This document shows, piece by piece, positions 47,266 to 64,000 of a stretch of 64,000 nucleotides of DNA. How positions within the stretch are numbered: position 1 is the stretch's first letter; each line of letters begins with the position of its first letter. Location of the stretch: assembly GCA_029962745.1 (NCBI GenBank), contig CM057157.1, positions 28,106,732 through 28,170,731 of the forward strand, read 5' to 3'. The notes beneath the pieces were generated by a model. It was not told the DNA's origin, ran no database searches, and saw only the letters and a list, made by a program, of their open reading frames with translations. Position numbers and translations under genes: made by a program. The stretch comes from Echinometra lucunter. Taxonomy: Eukaryota; Echinodermata; Echinoidea; Camarodonta; Echinometridae.

Positions 47266-47700
47266 AGGATTGAGTAGGCTGGTTCGCATGGCAACAGCAC
47301 GCTATCCGCAATCCACCGCTCTCCAATATGACTGTGCGCTCAACTCGTCCGTAAGCTATCCGCCCCCATTCTCACTAAAGTGGGCAAAGGTGGTTGTGTT
47401 TTTTCCCACTCTACCTTTTATTCCCCGTACTCAGTGCTCGCTGGAGCGGCAAGGCAGGGGGCAAATTCGTTTCGAATTTCATTGTCGCCGTCACTTTATG
47501 TTTACTGTTGCGCTAGCTAGTGGTTCTATAGACGTGTAGTTTCTCATGTAGAGAGCGCTATTATGCTTCTCACCATTCAACGAGCTTGGATATTTATTTT
47601 GGACACTGCACTTATAGAATATATATCTAGTGTGATCGTGCATCTTGGTGTTCGTAAGATATGATATCCAGAGATTAAGGATTAACATCGCTGACGCCAG
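47243..47700 (+). promoter_or_regulatory. Probable promoter and non-coding first exon of the third gene
   Basis: This stretch is richer in G+C and CpG than its surroundings and ends in a very strong donor (gccag|gtaagt) at 47700. The next usable acceptor leads to an exon carrying the start codon. The transcription start cannot be placed exactly. The upstream GA-rich tract (46917-47265) may belong to the promoter. Confidence 0.5.
47282..47295 (+). promoter_or_regulatory. RFX X-box-like motif
   Basis: GTTCGCATGGCAAC differs at one base from the consensus GTTNCC-AT-GGNAAC that RFX factors bind in promoters of ciliary genes (established knowledge). It sits about 400 bases upstream of the first donor. 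The link to cilia is inference. Confidence 0.4.
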
Positions 47701-48712
47701 GTAAGTTATAATAGTATGTGAAATTGAGAGTGATATTATGACCAGTGCATGTACTGTACAGTGTCAGGTGCATGCTCTTTAATATATTATCGTGGTAAAA
47801 GTTATATATACCAATTTAGATCAATATGGCAACGGCTAACGGGCCGTTTGATTTGATCCATCGTGGTAATACTCATTCGTAATTCTGCCACAGCTAAGTT
47901 CTGTCATATTGAGCAATTAAGGCCTGTGCTATAAATTAAACTAAATAGCGCGGCAGGTTAGAAAAATAGATTTAGATTTCATTAGTCACTGTTAGTCATG
48001 TTATACATTAGTCAGATATAAACAATTCACTGCAGCATCGCCCTCAGAAAAATGCTTATTCATACGTCACTGATCAGTGACAGTTTAATCATTTTTTTTT
48101 TTCGTAACTACGATCTCATAAAACACAAATAAGAACTATAGTGTAGATTTGGTCGAGCAATAATGACGAATAATTTTCACTGTTAGAATGGTTGTTTAAA
48201 AGTCATTAGTTTGCTTAAAATATGAACCTACCTGCATTTGTTTAAAAAATCCTCACATGTTTTACAAACATTTTTTTTTCAAACAACAGTTGACAGGTTC
48301 ATAATAAAAATAAACCTAATGATTCTAACAGTGATCATCGACTTATTCTATTCTACAGTTCTCCGCTATAGAGGAGAAGGGATCAGGGTAAATGATGTGA
48401 AATGTTTATTTTTTACCAAAATTAAAAGCGAATGATTATTCTTTTCAATCTGGTCATTATCAATATGGGTCACCACTCTATTGCTTCCTAATCAATGTGT
48501 AGCATATGGAAGAGTCACGTCGTTGCCCACTTTTATCAAAATATTAGCTTTCATAGAATGGAAAATATAATAATCGTCATGTCGTGGCCGCAGCCGAGAT
48601 GGGGTTCACTCTGCCATTTTTAAATTCAGATTGTGATCTATCAATATCACGTCCATGAAACAGAGTAAGCGCCGTCCCTGCCCGAGGATGTTAGCCTCCG
48701 GCAGGTGACATC

Positions 48713-48980
48713 CAGGGGCGGCGCTACGGGGGGGGGGGGGCGGGGGCGACCGCACTCCTATGATTTTTCAAGTAAAAAAAAAGACAAAAGACAAAAGAAA
48801 GAGTAGAAAAAGAAGAGAAAGAGGAGGAGGAAGAAGAAGGAAGAAGAGCATGGGAAAAGAGGGGGCTGGGTCATGCAACTATAATACAGTAATTCCCTTA
48901 TTTTTTTTTTCATTTAAAACGTAAATAAATTTACCTGTGGGTCATCTTGCCCCCTATCAAAATACCCTGGCGTCGTCCTT
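48713..48980. mobile_element. hAT-like MITE (CAGGGGCGG family), copy C, with clear target duplication
   Basis: ggtgacatcc occurs immediately before (48703-48712) and after (48981-48990) the element. Ends aggggcggcgctac and ctggcgtcgtcctt are imperfect inverse repeats. It has the same inner order of poly-G, tttttcaagtaaaaaa and GAA-rich part as copies A and B. Confidence 0.8.
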
Positions 48981-49329
48981 GGTGACATCCGACACAACCT
49001 AGTCCTTAGTCCTGTATCAATGATCAGCAAGGCGTGTTTTGCGTTGAGCAACACAGTGATTGATGTTGCTGGTATCTCACCATATTATCTTGGCCTTGAT
49101 CTCATGTTCTTAGGTTAAAATCGAGAAAACAGTCATTTCCGAGGTATATTATGAATTACGTTAAGTTCTGCTACATGTATTATAGTTTTCATAATTTTAT
49201 TTCATCGCAGGGTAGGTCTAGTGATGTTCCTTGAACTGAAGTATGTAATATGTTTGCAATTTTCATTTAAGCAAGATCTAGGTTTTTGTTCCTCATTTTG
49301 TGCTCCTTATCTCTTTTTATATAAAACAG

Positions 49330-58745
<9,416 letters not shown>

Positions 58746-59031
58746 GTAAGTTGGGTTTTGTTTCTGTGTAATTAGCTCATCCATTCCTCTTTACTAACGC
58801 CCTTTCGCACACGCAAGTCTTTAAATTGTCATTCTTTCCACATATTAACTAATTTTGTTCGTTGAATAGTGATTTTGATATAATTTTGTTTTGTGTCCAA
58901 GTATACTAGAAGGTAGAGACATGCATGCTCCGACTATGGTTTTGATGATTTTGTTTTTGTTTGTTTTAAGTTTGTTCAGATTATTGTCCTGTTTTCCATA
59001 AATGCTTTCATTAAATCAAAAGGCATTCAGC

Positions 59032-59033
<2 letters not shown>

Positions 59034-59105
<72 letters not shown>
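59034..59105. repeat. (CT)n microsatellite
   Basis: About 70 bases of CT with two TAT interruptions. Confidence 0.92.
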
Positions 59106-59106
<1 letters not shown>

Positions 59107-59327
59107 ACTTATCTCTTCATGCGAAAATGTGTTATATTTCTTATCATAAATATAATGTCAGTAGTGTTTTCAAAAGTTCAGCATTATGTCGTAATTTTCA
59201 TTCGCATCTAGCAATGGTTATGAATATCCCTCGAGTTGATGAATCGTCCAATTTTTTTCCGAATTATCATGGTAGCGCTAAAATTTGAAAAGGTGATGAT
59301 ATACTTCATGTTGCATTCGTCAACTCA

Positions 59328-59723
59328 TACTGCTTTCACACCTAGGTACGGTCGCTGCGAGCGGTCGCTGCGACCGATGAAATCATAGTGTGAAAGCATT
59401 TCATCGGTCGCTGCGACCGATCGTTTTGGTCAAAAACGATCGGTCGCTGAGTACGGTCGGTGAGGTACTTCAGCGACCGATCGCGACCGATGCAAGCTAG
59501 ATGTGAAAGCACATCGTACTCAGCGACCGATCGAAATGCAATGACCCCCCATACATGCCTACGCACTATCTCTACTTCCGCTTCCGGCTAGGTCAGCTAT
59601 ACAGCGACCGATCGCTCTGGGCCTGACCAAATTTTGACGGAGGTGTGAAAGCACGTCCGATCGGTCGCTGGGTACGGTCGCAGCGACCGGTCGCAGCGAC
59701 CGTACCTAGGTGTGAAAGCAGTA
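59328..59723. mobile_element. Palindromic MITE rich in CGGTCGC
   Basis: Begins tactgctttcacacctaggt and ends in its inverse, flanked by TCA on both sides. Inside are many inverted copies of cggtcgctgcgaccg, so it is much more GC- and CpG-rich than its surroundings. A 3-bp TCA target suggests the PIF/Harbinger group. Confidence 0.82.
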
Positions 59724-60337
59724 TCAGTTGCATTTACTTTTTAGTAAAATTGCAGCTTGACAGCATTCTGGAGGAGTTTTGTGATTTCCACGTCAGGACG
59801 ACTTTTTATGAATTTTTCTAGACTATCCATACCTAAGTACCCTTAATAATTGCCAAGGAAAACTTATTCTACAATACCTTCTGTGATATAATTTCCCCAT
59901 ACATAATTATTTTCTGAGGAGTTAATAGGATAATTTTCTAAAGGAGTAGTTGGCCGTTTTTCGCCACTGTTCAGTCTTAGGTGGTTTTCATAAAATACAG
60001 ATGCGACCAACATAATCAAATTATTCCCTTTCATGTATTTGAGTCTAGTGAGAATTCCCCATAAGCTGCTGATATGTGAGAGAGAATCTTTTTTTTTTTT
60101 AAACATTGCTGATTTGCATAGTTTCAGCCGGGGAAATCAACCTAAACAATATTTTACCATGTTTACGATCGAGATTGAAACTGATTTAATTTACATGATG
60201 CATCGGAGTATACCTGTAATGTATTATTCTGTCACCCTTGAAAACTCAAATTACATATTTTCATTTCAGCATCAACTTTCTTTCACTCACCAGTACTTGA
60301 TTTCTGTCGAATGTTTGTAAAACATTTTCTCAGTTCT

Positions 60338-60495
60338 GGGCCCCGTTGCATAAAACTTTTAATGTAACTCTGCTATCAGTGGTAACTACCATGGTAACAT
60401 ATTGCTCAACAGCCAATCAAATTCACGGTTTCTATATGGAAGTTACCATCCATGGCAAAGTTACCATCAATGGTAAGTTTTATGCAACGGGGTCC
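60338..60495. mobile_element. Palindromic MITE (GGCCCCGTTGCATAAAACTT)
   Basis: gggccccgttgcataaaact at the left is inverted as agttttatgcaacggggtcc at the right; inner accatggtaac/gttaccatcaatgg are inverted too. Confidence 0.85.
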
Positions 60496-63400
60496 TGATC
60501 TTTCCCGCGCGCAGAAAACATATCATGATGCCCGAATGTATTCGGGTTGCCTAGGTGCCGTTTAGCATTATTTACATTGGAAGTTATACCAACGCGTGGG
60601 TCTCAGGTAGCCTATATGTAATCTTATGTTCTCTCAGGTCGGATAAGATTTGCTCTGTTTCCAATATATATTTTGGGGGCCATTCATGAAAAGTTCAAGA
60701 CATCCGACTCACTGCAGGTAGCCGAAGTAGTGGCTTTGATCCTGTGGGCATGGTGGGGTGTTGGTTATAATATAGGAATGATAGGGCATCACCCAATACT
60801 TGCAGTTCAGTTGAACACCTATCCCGCAAACAGATGGCTATGTAGAAGTGATGCTTTAGGCTAAGAAAAAAAAACCTCTTTTACAGTCTTGTTAATCAGC
60901 TCAGAAATAAGTATAGCATGCCCCTCAGAGATTGCAATATTATTCCTGAACCCTATATTAGACCCTTTTCCATGAAAATTACTAATACTTGAAGCTTAAT
61001 TGGAATTATGAAACATGTGTCCAGTGGGGAAAAATGAGTATGTAAACAGATCGTTGAATCATAATTACAGAATAAAAATAACATTTTGTCTTTCGTGTCA
61101 TTAAGCCCAGCAAGTTATACCTGTACGTGTAAATGCACTTGTCATTTTTCATTTTAAAAGCTCAAACCGCACGGAAGTATTTCTATTTTGAATTCGTCAC
61201 ATTTCCCGAACACTATTTTCACTCTGCACAGTACGATAGCTTATTTTTCACGAGTTGATAGCACAACTACAACCGATATGTATAAGACTCATTTATTCAT
61301 GCTCTTGTGTCATGTGCATGATGTGTGTGTATTTCATAATTTTCAGTATTTTATCTTATAATCTTGGAAATGCTTGTATTCGATGTTTATCATCAAAATA
61401 TTCGAAGCAATGTGAATCATACAATCCTGTTCCGAAGATCTGTTCATACTTTTCTGTGTCACATTCGACAAGGCATTTCTAATTTCATTTCAGTAAGGAA
61501 TCAAAAATTCTGTGTTTCGTTATTTCTCGTTGGCCATGTCCTCTAATTAATTCCTTTCCTTCTTGCAGAATTAAGTGTTCATCAAGTCATACCATATTTT
61601 ATGCTTCCTCTTGGGTGGCTTTATTCAAATTTCATGTCATCAACATTTCTTTCCTCCTTTTGTGCCTCCGTCATCATTGATCAGAGACTACTCAAGTCAG
61701 CACTCGCACGGGAAACATCTCGGGTGCACTCCGCTGGTTATGTCCGTCAGGTACTGGGCTTTCTTTCTCTTTTCCACATGTCCTCTGCATACGATGCGTC
61801 ACATTGATTGCGTCATTACCTGCGCTAATACAGCCCATAGGGGTGTGAGGGTATCGTTTGAGCTGTTCATTTTGCAGTCATGTTTTGAACGATATCATTT
61901 TTCATGACCCGCAAGAGACCGTATCAGTCACTGGTGCTGTACTGACGTCGGCAAATGACTCTCCTTGAGAGATGGGCCTAAAACCACGTTGAAAAAAATA
62001 GCGCATGCGCCAGTAATTCAGTGTAATGTTTGCTGCGCTCACGTAATGTAGATATATAACTCTCACATCACTGCATAAACGTTTACGGTAATATCGCTCC
62101 AGCTATTGACGCAATCCAGCCTTAGCACAAGGCGCATCATGTGCAAAGGGACATAATCTAGATCTCACATTTTCATTGTGTTGCTTTTTTTTCCTTTCAC
62201 GTTTTAAAGTCTTCTGTCTTTCTTTTCCTGTCTTTTCCCGATCCCCTTTTCTTATTTTCATTTCATTTTCATTCAATTTATCTCTTTCAGTTCGTCTCAA
62301 TTTGCGACCCTATCATCTCGAAACAGCAACTGCTGTTACGGTTGTCACTGGTGGTGCTAAAACTACTTCCTTCATCTTCCTTCTACCATGGAGCTATTAA
62401 TAGCTCCATGCTTCTACGTACCTCACTATCATATTATCTCTCCCCCTATCCTTCTCCTTTTACTTCTTCCTTCTTATAACAATAGATATTTCTACTATTC
62501 GGCAATGACGCCCGGAGAAAATGTATAATTTCTTCTCCTCTCACTTTTACTACCTCTGCAACACTTCTAGTCCTTCTACTCCACTCTTATCACTGCTGCT
62601 TGTCCTGCTTATTTAGATTCACCTTTTTCTTATGCTTTTATTATTTGTTTATTTGGTAAGTGCAATGCACGTAGGTCAGACGAGTCACAACCTTTCGTGA
62701 ATACAGCCTTGTTTAAGTTGTTTTGTTACGCAAAAAATATCATTCTTTTGTTTTAAAAAAAAATGAAAATGATAACATGAATTACATTTGACTTAGAAAT
62801 AGAATTCTATATCACAGGTGGAATTACATCTTACAAGGCCTGATAGTATTTTAGCATGTGACATAGAATAGTTAACACTTGACATGAAATAGTTTTTGCT
62901 TGGGAAATTTATCACTTAATCCATTTTTTATTTGACACGAGTGTTTTAATTATTGTAGTTTAGTAAGATACTGTATTACCTAATAATTTTTAAGGTTTGC
63001 ATAGCCCTTGGATTTGTAGTTTATAGCCACTCTAGTTTTCTTCATTAGTTTTATAAGGTAGATGCAAAAGTATCACCAAATTACTTATACTAACTATGAA
63101 TAGATTCGTGTCAAGTTTAGAACGTTTTGTTTAGTAATAACCTCAACAACTAAAGGGCAAGTGCATCGGCCATGTATCGTATGTAACCATGGAAACCGTG
63201 ACTTTATCCCCAAGGTTCCGCATCAGCAAAACGATTCGACAACTCACCTAGCAGCAAAATCGGGCGGGAAAAACAGCGACCAAAAATCAAAGGTAGAGAG
63301 TTCGATGACACGGTTTGCATGTGGAAGCACCTAAGCTTTGTCATATTAAATGCATTTTACACCTTTGAAATTGCAACTTTTTGCTCAATTCATATACTCA

Positions 63401-64000
63401 TTCATTCAAACAACACCCTATTCCTTCATAATAAAGTCTGATGTTTTGCGATGCAGTCAAATGATGTATTTCTTATACCACGCCACTGTACTTAACCCCT
63501 ATCTTTAATCTACCTTATTTATCTGACTGTTGTAAACATCACTTAATTACTTTTTATTTTGAAAACAACCTCCTTTTCGTCTGTTACGTGCCTGCTGGAA
63601 AAAAAAGAGTATTTTCATAATTTTTCGTGGGAATGAAACATACACAAATAAAGACGCAAAACACGATGAGAATATATCCAACTGACTGTTATGTTCAATG
63701 GGAAGATTTGTTGATAATTGTTGGTACTTCGGGGTTCATTTTGATTAAATGAAATCGCCATCACAAAATCAATTAATTAAAATTCTCATAGAATATGCAA
63801 TTACTCACTTTTACTAACATTAACTTAATGATAAACAAGACAGTAGGCGTGCAGTTTCGATATTTCTTGAACTTTGCTCATGATAACATGTGTTCAGATA
63901 AGAATCTTGTTTTTTTATTTCGGCACATTAACCAGTTACCTCCAACTTATACGTTTGTAGTCACTGCACCAATCAACACCATGAATCTATACACTGCAAC

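Larger units (their letters stand above)
58746..64000. other. No supported exon; repeats and AT-rich sequence
   Basis: Probably an intron or 3' region of the third gene. It holds a (CT)n tract (59034-59105) and two palindromic elements (59328-59723, 60338-60495). A few acceptor-like sites (60268, 61569, 62290) lead to short or stop-filled frames. Confidence 0.4.

Noticed and set aside
61575..61907. 110-codon frame near 61.6 kb
   Set aside because: No homology signal, no matching splice phase with the third gene, and a composition typical of AT-rich non-coding DNA.

Overview
The window looks like nuclear DNA of an invertebrate deuterostome, most likely an echinoderm. Genes are split into many small exons with GT/AG introns and receptors of metazoan type. 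The non-coding DNA is AT-rich and packed with microsatellites, tRNA-derived SINE pieces and foldback (MITE-like) elements. The echinoderm assignment is inference from the look of the SINE tails and repeats; no species can be named.

Three genes can be reconstructed exon by exon with matching splice phases. (1) Plus strand, 663-17279: the cytoplasmic part (15 exons, 600 codons plus stop) of a receptor-type protein tyrosine phosphatase with tandem domains. It is closest in motif pattern to the R2B group (PTPRK/M/T/U). D1 has the full catalytic set. D2 keeps the CX5R loop but has lost the WPD aspartate. The ectodomain and membrane span lie before base 1. (2) Minus strand, 41883-25098: a complete 16-exon gene of 949 codons plus stop. 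It has a signal peptide, two Ig-like domains, five EGF-like modules, a third Ig-like domain, three FN3 domains, a membrane span and a tail of only about 24 residues. The module order and an EGF hallmark (FCLPDPFGCSC) match the ectodomain of TIE1/TIE2 receptors, but no kinase follows. (3) Plus strand, about 47.3 kb to beyond 58745: a gene with a non-coding first exon, an RFX X-box-like site in its likely promoter and a largely disordered protein I do not recognise.

Genes 1 and 2 converge on a gene-poor stretch (17.3-25.1 kb). Genes 2 and 3 are divergent, sharing an interval of about 5.4 kb. The most interesting signal is a TIE-type ectodomain without a kinase beside a receptor tyrosine phosphatase. 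In vertebrates, TIE2 is regulated by a receptor phosphatase (VE-PTP/PTPRB). Whether the phosphatase here also carries a TIE-like ectodomain can be answered only with sequence upstream of base 1.

The rest is repeats: at least five foldback families, some with recognisable target-site duplications (8-10 bp, TTAA, TTA, TCA); LINE 3' ends; SINEs whose tails have grown into AAT/GAT microsatellites; long (GGATAT)n, (TGAT)n, (GGTGAT)n, (CTG)n and (CT)n tracts; a 75-77 bp minisatellite; and several small segmental duplications, two of which copied exon ends.
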